Below are positions 33,651 through 45,762 of a stretch of DNA of 64,000 nucleotides, piece after piece. The number at the start of each line of letters is the position of its first letter. Within the stretch, counting starts at the first letter, position 1. The translations under genes were made by a program, and so were the position numbers. Below the pieces are notes generated by a model that was not told where the DNA came from, ran no database searches, and saw only the letters and a program-made list of their open reading frames with translations. Source of the stretch: Erythroxylum novogranatense (lineage: Eukaryota > Streptophyta > Magnoliopsida > Malpighiales > Erythroxylaceae); the NCBI GenBank assembly GCA_029891385.1, contig CM057230.1, forward strand, positions 34,489,402 to 34,553,401, in the 5' to 3' direction.

Positions 33651-34742
33651 TGTTGGCTCCTAAATTTTTTTCTTGATAAATAAGCACGATTAGATTAATT
33701 TTGGGGCCTTGCTAGATTAATTTGTGTTTGAATTAATTAGCATGTTAATGTGAGTGAGATTATATGACATAGGTTAATAGAATTAAAGTGTTAGGGTGGT
33801 AAGATTGCATGAGGGGCATTGTTGGAACATCACTTAAGCTGTAAAGTCTTAAGGCATTGAAGGAAGGGTATAAAAGGGGAGAAAAAATTGTTGTCTTGTA
33901 TTTGGAAGAAGCCAGAGCCCGAAACAAAGAGAGAAAGAAGAGAAAAGAAGGGACGTCATCTAAGTTTCAATTTTTCCTAGTCTTCAAGAGGGATTTTGAG
34001 GTTGAGCAAGAAGAGAAAAAGGAAGAGGAAGGTTAAAGCTTCAATTAGAGCCAAGGAACTCATTGTTTGGTAAAGATTCAAGGTAAGTTGGTATTTTAAT
34101 ATTTGAATTTTTGGAAGGGATTTGGTTCAAAGAGCTTAGAAAATGCATAGATATAAATATTCTAGGATTAATTTCATCATAAGTTTTTTTGGGTTTTCTA
34201 ATTGAAGTTCATTTTTGAATGGGGATTCTTGCTAATGTTGAAGGGAGGCAAGAGAGGTAAGAGGAGCAAGAGGAGAGACATCCTTGAACAAGTTTTCAAT
34301 CAAGGAGACTAAGGTAGGTTACAGTTTTATAATCGAATAATAAGCCATCAATGTTTTCTTTCAAAAAAAGGAAATAAAAGTTTTCAACTACTTGTAAATA
34401 TGCTTTTATTGCTCTTTAAATGCTTTGAGAAAGTGCTGCATATTGTGTGTATGAATTTTATGGATGAACTATGAAACAAAAATGGAAATGATTTGAAAGG
34501 ATACCAAGTATATGAAATCAAATTTCCAAAAATGTGCCAATTGGGAAAATTGTTTTTCGTTTATGAATTACATGTTATGTGGGTTTGGTGTGGTCCATTT
34601 AAGAATGTCACATGCACGTTGACCAAGTTAAAGGCTTCTCTCGCCTGCTTACTAGTGACATAGAGCTCCTTTATAGACTCCCTCAAATTTACGACTACAT
34701 TGGACCATTATGTGAAATTGTGCAGTTTTTCATGTTTATGAA
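33651..34742 (+). mobile_element. Chromoviral LTR, left part (split by insertion)
   Basis: Starts TGTTGGCTCC with AATTTTTTTCTTG, matching the first bases of the Tekay LTR (TGTTAGACCCCGAATTTTTTT). A purine-rich block at 33900-34040 and a segment near 34605-34640 (CACGTTGACC...AAGGCTTCTC) match the same LTR at 15416-15520 and 16630-16655. It is interrupted at 34742 by the non-coding element and resumes at 43568. Confidence 0.65.
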
Positions 34743-35394
34743 TGTAGCACCCCACTCCCGACGAGACCCGAACCCTACATCAACAGTGATATCCGAGCCC
34801 GTGACCCGCGAGGGTGGCGTACTAGAACAATCACTACCTTTTTAAAACTCGTTATAACATTTATCTTCTCTTTCAAAAACAGTTGAGTGCGCAAAACGAT
34901 AATGATTTGGGCCCGCAATACTAAAACATTTTCATACGAAATCATTGTTTGGCCAAACACTATTTCAATAACCAAACCAGTTCATATACATATAATCATT
35001 TTCAAATTTGGCCCAATACAATTTCAATACCAAATTACGAAAATACCAATTAGACACAATCCAAATTGACATTTATGCAGACGTGTACTGATCCCGACCC
35101 TTACTCTGACTCTTTGCAGTAGACATACTCTTGTTTCACTAACGGGGTACTCTTCATTTCCTGAAAAATAATTGCAATGTTGGGTGAGTTTGCGAACTCA
35201 GTGAGAAACCATCATCGATGGTTCACCCAACTCATGCATCCACAATCATATACACATTATATCACATGTTAACACATTCATAAAATCACATGCATTCAAT
35301 TTCAGTTTCACACAGTACACCTTTGATCATTCATATATGCAATATGCATGTGACACTTTCATTTTCTTTTCGTTGTTGTGACCGTGCGCCTGAG

Positions 35395-35595
35395 TTCATT
35401 TTCGTTGAGCCAGTGGCTCTGAAATCGTTGGGCGTGATATGCCCTGTGGTGAGCCTGAGGCTCTAACAGTTGTTGGACCTGAAGTCTTGTGTGTTGAGCT
35501 TAAAGCTCTCATATACATTGGGCGTGATATGCCCTGATAATCCCTGTGAAGGGCACTATGCATTGAGCACGTGGCTCTGAATACGTTAGTATCCT
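35395..35595. repeat. Cluster of short hairpins in LTR (left copy)
   Basis: Successive perfect or near-perfect inverted repeats: GAGCCAGTGGCTC, GGGCGTGATATGCCC, GAGCCTGAGGCTC, GAGCTTAAAGCTC, a second GGGCGTGATATGCCC, then GAGCACGTGGCTC. Arms are 4-5 bp and loops 5 bp. Confidence 0.9.
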
Positions 35596-36349
35596 TGGTC
35601 ACAACTATCATTATCGATCATGCAATTATGCATGAATGCACATATTCACTTTTCATTTCGATAACACCTTTTAGTTCTTGGACCTTTGGTCCGTATTTGA
35701 TCATATGCACATTCAATTCATTTCACTCATGCATTACAATCCAATTTGCTAATGCATTTATACCAATTATTCACGTTCACACTTCAATATCGAATCCAAT
35801 ATTTGAACACCCATGGTCCGAAATCAATCAAAAGCAATCACACATATATCCATCCTTAACTCCACATGGCATTAATGCATCTAATATTAAACACATAAAG
35901 GCCGAGGAACCAACTAGGTTACTCACCTGCACTTCCGAGCTATAGCCTGGAAGTCCTAGCATATCCGTGGAATTGCTCCATCGGTGCCTTTAAAAACAAT
36001 CAAATAATCACATTACCAAAGATACCAATTTCAATATTCAATAGCAAATACGATAAATACTATACATGTTATGACATTCCCGATCCTATTCCCGATTTTC
36101 TCAATTTAATCACTCTCACTCTAATCCATAACAATTCCAATTGTTATTAACCAATTTACCAATTTCCATACTCTATAGTCACATTCCAATTAAACTCACA
36201 ATCACTATACGTTTACCACTCAATTTCCGATAATCATCAAATTCAATTCCTATTCTCTCAAATGCCATTTTGATCCATAACCAATCCAAATTAGATCCCA
36301 AAATTCTCCAATTCAAAAACCTCAATAATCAACTTTTCGGAAATAGTCT

Positions 36350-36570
36350 CCCTCGTCGCGACGTATAATCCGTTGTTTGTCGCGACGTAAGCTGCTCGTC
36401 ACGACGTGCGGACCAAGCCTGCTCGTCGCGGCGCACGGCTCCACTCGTCGCGGCGTGCGGCCGATACTCTGCTCGTCGCGGCACACAAATTAAATATTTA
36501 ATATTCGTCGTGACGTGCACGCTAAGGGGGCTCGTCGCGGCGTGTTCATCACACGTCGCGATGTGCGAAC
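36350..36570. repeat. CGTCGCGACG cluster in LTR (left copy)
   Basis: About nine variants of CTCGTCGCGACGTG at roughly 24 bp intervals from 36354 to 36560, some with GCGGCG in place of GCGACG. Confidence 0.88.
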
Positions 36571-37538
36571 CCAGAAACTCGTCCGAAACCCAAAAATTTC
36601 GCAGATCCTCTGATATAAATCATCCCAAATCCATTCTAAACACTCTCAATCAGTTTTAAACCTTAAACCCAACTTATTTCTATTCTCAAAACATCATTTA
36701 ACTCATTTTTCATCAAAAACCCAAATCAAAACCAACAAAAACCCTATCATTGAAACTTTCTAACTTTCTAACCAATTTCTTACTCACATATATGATCAAA
36801 TCAAACGATTTAACTCATAAACACATAGAAACTTACCTGATTCAAGCTTCGATCCTTTGAAAATCCTTCAAGAACTCCAAATCCCAAGTTTTTCTCACCC
36901 ACGATCGTCGATGATGAGAAATGAACTTTTTAGCTCATATCTTAAGCTTATATATATATATATAAGATCATCTGCCACATGTCCAATTCTTAGGGTCTAA
37001 CAAATCCGATTCTTACTCTATTTTTCTCCCAATTTCGCAATAACCATAACTAATAAATCCTGAAATTATAATCCCAATTGTTTCATATCAATTGTCAATC
37101 AATCTCGGACCCGGAATCAATTTAATCAGTCACTAAGCCAATCTTCCGGTCCGGATCCATTACTCTAAAAATCCCAGAAAAGTTCTCATAAATTCACAAA
37201 ATTAGCAAATACCCATTCCTATACTCATATTCCACTTTCCATTCCTCTAAATTCCATTTCATTCCAATTCCATATTCAAAACCTAATTTATACACTTATT
37301 ACTAAATTCTCAATTTTCACAACCAATTCTCATCTGTACAATTATAACCAATTTTCGATACACAATCAATTCGGGAATCGTCATACATGTATGTACATAT
37401 ATATATATACTTGTGCAATCAATAATCATTACCGATATCTATAAAACAATAATGCATGCACAATGTCACATTTGCTGCACCCAATTCTAACCCGATCCAA
37501 ATTCTTGACATACCCGTCACTTGATAGCGGATGTTACA

Positions 37539-40500
37539 ATTCTCCCCTCCTTATAAAAATTTCGTCCTCAAAATTTCATGTACGATTTGTCAAGATGATA
37601 GGGGAGTCTTTACGATCATTGATTCTCTGATTTCCACTTATTTCCCTATACGCATACGCATAATTTCTGCCAAATCTTTCTTAACTCTACATTGCCTTTT
37701 AGTCACAATTCATCACTTCCAATATTGATAACACATGTTTCGGATCCTAACAATATTTTCTAATTCAGTCTTTGTAACACTTTGGATCCGAATCATCTTT
37801 TAGGATTTTAGACTAACTTGCCAAATTTAATCACACTACAATCACTTACTTACCTCTTTTTCCTTTCTCAAACTTTATACTATTTTAACGATTTCTTTTC
37901 GATTACTCATAATTCTTTATATCCACCACCAATAATATACATATCCGATCATATCAATATTTCCTATTTCTGTCTTTATAGTACTTTACGAACCCATTTC
38001 ATCTTTTAGGTTGCTACTGACTTGCCAATCCATAAATCGATTCACAACACGGTCACATCAAGGCTACTAATAACAAATTTAATTTCCTTTTTTCCTATGA
38101 TATCAATCAATACATAGATTGACCAAGGTGACACATTTAGAAATATATCATGTATCACTTATCATATTGCATCTCTCCAATGCTAATTACTAATCTCGTA
38201 AGGTTTCAATAATCTCGATAATCATCGATCTGATTCATTCTCATCAATTTGAATTTTGTTATCACCAATTTAACAATCTATATTTTTACAATCACTCTGA
38301 TCCATACATCAATCTCATAACCCTATGGATTCCAAAGAACATATTAGTTTCACATTTAACATCGAGAATTAGTCCCGTAGGTCGGACCTACACTCAATGT
38401 CACACTCTACTTCCTATTACTCTTCAATACCCTCTTATTATTATTTCTTGAATTTTTTTCACTAACGGCCCCCTTAATGAATTTTACTCATACTTCTTAA
38501 TCCATTCACATTACTCATTTTCTTTATAGCTAAACTATTCACAATTTCTCAATACGGTCCACTATTCAAGATTCTCAATTTGATTTTGCCATGCTTTCAA
38601 TACACACTGCACATTTGACTTGAAATTCCAATCGCTAATACGTTCTTTTTGCGCTTTACTAACTCGACAGTTTACACTCATTCTTACATTAGGTATCATA
38701 ATCTTATCACCTCACTACTTGTTTCAATAACGAAATTCTGAAACACTCAAATGCATAGTCATTTTTTCCATTCACTCATATAACTTAATCACTATTGCCT
38801 TATAAACGTATATACATCCAAAACAATTTCTGTACGAATAGAATCTCCAAACTTTACAAAACTTTCTAATACACTAAAATTATCAAGTTATCAAATACCA
38901 ATACTGCCCATCAGATTATACTGATCTCTAAGTGTCTCTTTTTACAATCATTAGTCATACAATTCACACATTTCTCCTCGAACATTATCATCAGGGACTA
39001 AGATCAGAAAACATTTAACAATACCTCTATTTACATTTTAATCTCCCAATACCATGTTCGAATAATAATTCATCCATTACTTATTCAATCAAGATCAAAT
39101 TCACTCTTATAAAACTTGCATACTATACAATTTCCTCAACTATGCCAATTTATCTTCTTCACTATTCAAATGTATTCTATCGATCAGCGATGATAACAGT
39201 CACTATCCACTTTAAACTCAATCTACACATTTCACTCTTCAATAATATAATGAACTCCTTACACCTATGATCAATTTGCATAACTTTTTACATATCATAC
39301 ATCTCCAATGAGGAACAATTTTCTCATAACTTACTCAATTTCATCAAATGTATTTCGACACACGTTCCTTTACACTAGATTCTCCACATATTGCGATTTA
39401 TTCACTATCATGTCAAGCTGGGTTAATAATACCATTATCAAATCCACTTTATCCTTTACAATATTCACACAAAATATACCAGCATCGGTATTCTCCTCAA
39501 ATCACAACTAATATCTTTTTATTGTTCAATAATCCTATTACACAATCGAAGTCTTTACATTATCGTAACACATACCTTCTTAATAACTTATTCTATCTTT
39601 TACACTCCCAATAACGACTTTTCATTCATTTCACATTTATCTCCAATTTGTCCTTTCATTGCTAAACTTTTCAATTCTCATCATCCAATCGAAATCCAAT
39701 TCAGGGAAATTCTTCTTTCAATTCCTAATCATCAACAGTCGTCATATTTCTTATCGATTATTCTCAATACCTTAGGAAATCAATTTCGACTATTCACGCT
39801 ATCCCGTGAAGATCAATCTATGCCATAATCCACATAACCAGAGCATCCTTTTTAATACCGTTCATTGGGGTACATACCATTTAAAATTATTACATCAATA
39901 TACCAATTAGTCACTTATGCTTAGGATACCTCAATCTCATTAAAGTTTTGACCACGTTTTTCCTTTTTGCACCTATCCTCGATCATGAGGATTTTACCAT
40001 ACCAATATCCTAATTACAATCTCAATTCATTCCCAATTCAATCACTATAAGCACTTTCATTTCTTACTCTAACTCACATGAATTTTTAACTATAAGACTT
40101 GGCGGTTATCCACTAACACACCAATTGATTTCCGATATCATTTCCATTATCAGGTGTGCATTCGCATAGGCAAATCCACTGACCTTAACAACTGTTCAGC
40201 TTTTTCATCTATCAATACCATTTTCTTACCTTTCGATCTTTTCATTGTTTCGTTTCACGCAGTCACACTTAAATCCATATCACAACAATCCTGACTCTCG
40301 TCACGCCACATTGAACTCTAATCACAAAACATTTTATTTCCATTTACTTTACTTATATACTTTCAATCTTGCCATTTCTCATATATCTCTATATTTCCTC
40401 TATACATATTCACATCTATTTCACGTTCACAGATTGTTCCTATATCACTCTAGTGTCGTATTTCATAATCGTCCATCGGTATTCAATACACTAATTCTCC

Positions 40501-40757
40501 AATTTTCATATCGTACCATCTACTTGTTCTTATTCCTTGATTTCCACAACTTCCATTTATCACATTTTCCATATCATCTTTTTCCTCGCTATTTCTAATC
40601 ACTTAAACCACTAGTACAGGCTCATGTATGAGACTCATATGCTAAACTGGGGATCAGTCATCACTGTCTGCCGAGACATGACTTATATGCATGCACTTTG
40701 ATACATTTTCTCAGAACGCCCATGTAAGATTGTACTTCTGGGCTCTGATACCACAAA
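37539..40757 (-). other. Non-coding interior of LARD-like element
   Basis: The plus strand is strikingly poor in G and rich in C, T and A; the element strand is therefore purine-rich with little C. No frame shows retroelement motifs. It is bounded by a polypurine tract on the left and a primer site on the right. Confidence 0.8.
40740..40753 (-). promoter_or_regulatory. Primer-binding site of non-coding element
   Basis: The reverse complement reads TGGTATCAGAGCCC, 14 bases matching the initiator-Met tRNA 3' end, four bases from the 5' LTR. Confidence 0.92.
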
Positions 40758-41404
40758 TGTAGCACCCCACTCCCGACGAGACCCGAACCCGACATCAACA
40801 GTGATATCCGAGCCCGTGACCCGCGAGGGTGGCGTACTAGAACAATCACTACCTTTTTAAAACTCGTTATAACATTTATCTTCTCTTTCAAAAACAGTTG
40901 AGTGCGTAAAACAATAATGATTTGGGCCCGCAATACTAAAACATTTTCATACGAAATCATTGTTTGGCCAAACACTATTTCAATAACCAAATCAGTTCAT
41001 ATACATATAATCATTTTCAAATTTGGCCCAATACAATTTCAATACCAAATTACGAAAATACCAATTAGTCACAATCCAAATTGACATTTATGCAGACGTG
41101 TACTGATCCCGACCCTTACTCTGACTCTTTGCAGTAGACATACTCCCGTTTCACTAACGGGGTACTCTTCATTTCCTGAAAAATAATTGCAATGTTGGGT
41201 GAGTTTGCGAACTCAGTGAGAAACCATCATCGATGGTTCACCCAACTCATGCATCCACAATCATATACACATTATATCACATGTTAACACATTCATAAAA
41301 TCACATGCATTCAATTTCAGTTTCACACAGTACACCTTTGATCATTCATATATGCAATATGCATGTGACACTTTCATTTTCTTTTCGTTGTTGTGACCGT
41401 GCGC

Positions 41405-41600
41405 CTGAGTTCATTTTCGTTGAGCCAGTGGCTCTGAAATCGTTGGGCGTGATATGCCCTGCGGTGAGCCTGAGGCTCTAACAGTCGTTGGACCTGAAGT
41501 CCTGTGTGTTGAGCTTAAAGCTCTCATATACATTGGGCGTGATATGCCCTGATAATCCTGTGAAGGGCACTATGCATTGAGCTGTGGCTCTGAATACGTT
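41405..41600. repeat. Cluster of short hairpins in LTR (right copy)
   Basis: Same series as 35395-35595, except that the last hairpin has lost two or three bases (GAGCTGTGGCTC). Confidence 0.88.
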
Positions 41601-42367
41601 AGTACCCTTGGTCACAACTATCATTATCGATCATGCAATTATGCATGAATGCACATGTTCACTTTTCATTTCGATAACAGCTTTTAGTTCTTCGGTCCTT
41701 TGGTCCGGTATTTCGATCATATGCACATTCAATTCATTTCACTCATGCATTGCAATCCAATTCGCTAATGCATTTATACACAATTATTCACGTTCACACT
41801 TCAATATCGCAATCCAATATTTCGAACACCCATGGTCCGAAATCAATCAAAAGCAATCACACATATATCCATCCTTAACTCCACATGGCATTAATGCATC
41901 TAATATTAAACACATAAAGGCCGAGGAACCAACTAGGTTACTCACCTGCACTTCCGAGCTATAGACTGGAAGTCCTAGCATATCCGTGGAATTGCTCCAT
42001 CGGTGCCTTTAAAAACAATCAAATAATCACATTACCAAAGATACCAATTTCAATATTCAATAGCAAATACGATAAATACTATACATGTTATGACATTCCC
42101 GATCCTATTCGATTTTCTCAATTTAATCACTCTCACTCTAATCCATAACAATTCCAATTGTTATTAACCAATTACCAATTTCCATACTCTATAGTCACAT
42201 TCCAATTAAACTCACAATCACTATACGTTTACCACTCAATTTCCGATAATCATCAAATTCAATTCCTATTCTCTCAAATGCCATTTTGATCCATAACCAA
42301 TCCAAATTAGATCCCAAAATTCTCCAATTCAAAAACCTCAATAATCAACTTTTCGGAAACAGTCTCC

Positions 42368-42590
42368 CTCGTCGCGACGTATAATCCGTTGTTCGTCATG
42401 ACGACGTCCGCTTCGTCACGACGGTGCGGACCAAGCTTCGCTTCGTCGCAAGACGGCTCCACTTCGTCGCGACGATGCGGCCGATACTCGCTTCGTCATG
42501 ACACACAAATTAAATATTTAATATTCGTCGTGACGTGCACGCTAAGGGGGCTCGTCGCGGCGTGTTCATCACACGTCGCGACGTGCGAAC
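42368..42590. repeat. CGTCGCGACG cluster in LTR (right copy)
   Basis: Counterpart of 36350-36570. Here many units read CTTCGTCGCGACG or CGTCATGACG, so the cluster differs from its twin more than the rest of the LTR does. Confidence 0.85.
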
Positions 42591-43567
42591 CCAGAAACTC
42601 GTCCGAAACCCAGAAATTTTGCAGATCCTCTGATATAAATCATCCCAAATCCATTCTAAATACTCTCAATCAGTTTTAAACCTTAAACCCAACTTATTTC
42701 TATTCTCAAAACATCATTTAACTCATTTTTCATCAAAAACCCAAATCAAAACCAACAAAAACCCTATCATCGAAACTTTCTAACTTTCTAACCAATTTCT
42801 TACTCACATATATGATCAAATCAAACGATTTAACTCATAAACACATAGAAACTTACCTGATTCAAGCTTCGATCATTTGAAAATCCTTCAAGAACTCCAA
42901 ATCCCAAGTTTTTCTCACCCACGACCGTCGATGATGAGAAATGAACTTTTTAGCTCATATCTTAAGCTTATATATATATATATATAAGATCATCTGCCAC
43001 ATGCCCAATTCTTAGGATCTAACAAATCCGATTCTTATTCTATTTTTCTCCCAATTTCGCAATAACCATAACTAATAAATCCTGAAATTATAATCCCAAT
43101 TGTTTCATATCAATTGTCAATCAATCTCGGACCCGGAATCAATTTAATCATCACTAAGCCAATCTTCGGTCCGGATCCATTACTCTAAAATCTCAGAAAA
43201 GTTCCCATAAATTCACAAAATTAGCAAATACCCATTCCTATACTCGTATTCCACTTTCCATTCCTCTAAATTCCATTTCATTCCAATTCCATATTCAAAA
43301 CCTAATTTATACACTTATTACTAAATTCCTAATTTTCACAACCAATTCTCATCTGTACAATTATAACCAATTTCCGATACACAATCAATTCGGGAATCGT
43401 CATACATGTATGTACATATATATATATACTTGTGCAGTCAATAATCTGTTACCGATATCTATAAAAACAATAATGCATGCACAATGTCACATTTGCCTGT
43501 ACCCAATTCTAACCCGATCCAAATTACTGACATACTCGTCACTCCGGTAACGGGATGTTACAATGAA

Positions 43568-44270
43568 TCTGCTCAAATCATTATGATGTTCTTATGTGTT
43601 TACATGTATTGACAAGTTTGATGATTGTTTGATTTGTGCAAATGGAGAAATTTATGTTGTATGGATTTTCATGAAAATTTGTTATGATCATGAGGGTTTT
43701 CAAGGGTTTTTGCTTGTTATCGATTATAAGATTGTTACTCACAAGCTTTAAGCTCACCCCTATTCCTCCCCATCTGTAGGCAATGAACAAGATATCGAGT
43801 GATCGAGTCGAGAGTCAAGGCATCACTCTAATTTGCATATTTTGTTCTTTTGAAGTTAGATCATGTAAAACAAGGCTTTAGTCGCATTTGGAGAAATTAT
43901 TGTTCTTGTAAAGTTGGTATTTTTGGACTATGATGTAAGATGGCTCGAAATGCTAAAACGTTGTAAAAAATTTTATTCTTTTGATGGTAATGAAATGTAA
44001 ATGGTGCTTGGATGATTTGAGTTGAAATTTAGATATACGTGAAGAAGCAATCAACTTGGGTTGATGATTTTGGATCATAAATCGTTGATATATATATACA
44101 TATGTATGCATAAGTGAGATGTTACGGAAAGGAAGATAGGAATTATAATTGATCAGATGTAGTTGAAGGTGATGCGACAAATGAGTTGAGATTTTAGAGT
44201 TTAATGAAATCATTTTGTTAGCTGAATGATTATTTTGAGAATATTCCAAGTTTGCATGGTGCAAAATTTG
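43568..44270 (+). mobile_element. Chromoviral LTR, right part (split by insertion)
   Basis: Continues 34742 after the ATGAA duplication. CTCACCCCTATTCCTCC near 43754 matches CTCACCCCATTACTCTCC at 16990 in the Tekay LTR, followed by a TCGAG...GAGTC segment in the same order. The end is approximate. Confidence 0.55.
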
Positions 44271-44464
44271 AAGTCTTCCATAAAGGAAAAATTAGTGTTT
44301 AGACTTTAGGGCAAAAATTTGGATTGATCTAGGATGAATTTGACAAGTTGTCTTCATAGAAGTTGTAGCTTGTCTTTTTAGCTTTCCAACGATATAAAGT
44401 ATGAAAATTTTGGATATTAGAGTCAAAAGTTATGGTCCTTATAAGCGGAGATGCTTAGGAGTAT

Positions 44465-44592
44465 AGGACGTATCGTCTGGTGAAAACATATCGTCTAGTG
44501 ATGACGTATCGTCTGGTGAGGGCATATCATCTAGTGAGGACGTATCGTCTAGTGACGTTATATTGTCTGATGATGGCATCATATTGTCTGGT
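44465..44592. repeat. 18 bp tandem repeat with GACG-TAT-CGTC core
   Basis: TATCGTCT-like words start at 44471, 44489, 44507, 44525, 44543, 44561 (exact 18 bp steps) and 44582. The consensus unit GACGTATCGTCTRGTGAT contains the inverted repeat GACG-TAT-CGTC. It is preceded by AAAAGTTATGGTCC, similar to the lead-in of the palindrome clusters at 30 and 60 kb. Confidence 0.92.
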
Positions 44593-45107
44593 GCATTGTT
44601 CATCTGATTCTATCATTTGGTCACATTTTTGACCTTGTAGATTTCACTTCGGAGTCTTAACGAAAGTTGTAGATCTAGAAGTTTTCTTTCAAACCATCTA
44701 ATAATGACCCCCAATCGAAGGTTTTCAAAGAAAGTTATGCTAATTCTCCCAAGAGAGGTACAATATGATTTAGGACATAAACATACTTGATTCTTTTGGC
44801 CATTCTTTTGACCATAACTTGATTACTCGACCTCCAAATGAAGTGATTTTTAAAGGAATAGATTCCTAATACATTTTGCTACCTCTTCTTAAAATTGGTA
44901 ACTTTTGATGTAGATTTGAAAAATATTGATGCAAAGAATATGAGGGATTGATTAGAAGAGCATAACAGGGTTATGAACGTACTTGAATTTTTAGGCGTAT
45001 CTTGAGCTATAGAGCTCCGAATGAGGTGGTTCTTGTTTCAAAATAAGCAAGAGGCAGAGAGCTACAATTGTTTTGAAGAAGTTAAATTGTGATTTGGTGT
45101 TTAACTG

Positions 45108-45690
45108 TGTGGGCTCATCACCCTTATGGGATGATGAGGGTGATGATGGCTAATGAGGAGTCATTGAAATAACCCCACAAAGAAGTCCGCTCACGCTTTA
45201 TGACTCCGGATTGTTGGGCTCCGAAAACTACAAGATATTTGGCTCACTTCTCACGACTCCGATGTTGGGCTTCAGAAGTGGGGTCCAATAGCGACAACTT
45301 CCAGATTTATTTCAGTGCAGCTGAACTTTGCGGGAAGTTGTTTCTTTTATTTTATCTTAAGTATATTATCGTTCAGTTCTTGGTTGATTAAGTACTTGAG
45401 TTATTTTTATTGTCTTTTACTTAAAAAGAGTATTGAAAAAAAAATCCTCTGTTGAGGTTAGTATGAGGTGGTCGTACTATTGAGTGTGAAGTTCTTTCAT
45501 AAGAAGGGAGGTTGAGTGATAGTGTCAAGGGTTGAGTGATGTCAGCTCAGTAAAGCCTTGGGTAAATCTATTGTGCTTCGGTTAAAGTTATTAAGCTAGG
45601 TGAGGGTTTCACAGACGTAGACAGGGTGTGCCGAACTGAGATATCAAATTTTTGGTGTTTTTATTACTTAGGTATTGCTTGTTTTATATT
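45108..45690 (+). mobile_element. Possible copia (Tork-like) LTR fragment
   Basis: TTTCACAGACGTAGACAGG followed by GTGCCGAAC near 45610 resembles the end of Tork-type copia LTRs, and TTGGTATCAAAG near 45690 resembles a decayed initiator-Met primer site. No coding follows. A direct repeat of about 53 bp (CTCACGCTTTATGACTCCG / CTCACTTCTCACGACTCCG) is at 45190-45285. Confidence 0.35.
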
Positions 45691-45762
45691 TTATTGGTAT
45701 CAAAGAAATTTGCAGAAAGATTGCAAAATAATTAACCCCTATGATTTTTCAATTTTGTTTTG

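Larger units (their letters stand above)
34743..37538 (-). repeat. 3' LTR of non-coding element
   Basis: Nearly identical to 40758-43562. On the plus strand the order is: conserved tip (CCCACTCCCG...CCCGCGAGGGTGGCG), AACCATCATCGATGGTT hairpin near 35207, GAGC/GCTC hairpins 35395-35595, CGTCGCGACG cluster 36350-36570, short TA run near 36950. Confidence 0.95.
34743..43562 (-). mobile_element. Non-coding Tekay-derived LTR element (LARD-like)
   Basis: LTRs 34743-37538 (2796 bp) and 40758-43562 (2805 bp). On the element strand they read TGTAACATCC...GGGGTGCTACA. ATGAA at 34738-34742 and 43563-43567 is a perfect 5 bp target duplication. The primer site TGGTATCAGAGCCC (reverse of 40740-40753) and the polypurine tract (reverse of 37541-37550, preceded by GAGGACGAAATTT) mark it as a Tekay/Del derivative. 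The 3.2 kb interior has no recognisable gag or pol, so it must have moved using proteins of another element. Confidence 0.9.
40758..43562 (-). repeat. 5' LTR of non-coding element
   Basis: Direct copy of 34743-37538. Differences are concentrated in the CpG cluster at 42368-42590, where several bases are rearranged, with scattered point changes elsewhere. Confidence 0.95.

Noticed and set aside
40245..40598. 117-residue frame in the non-coding element
   Set aside because: G-poor, CT-rich strand gives few stops; it runs antisense to the element.
45677..45692. Active retrotransposon primer site at TTGGTATCAAAG
   Set aside because: Mutated relative to the initiator-Met sequence and not followed by gag or pol; kept only as weak evidence for an LTR fragment.
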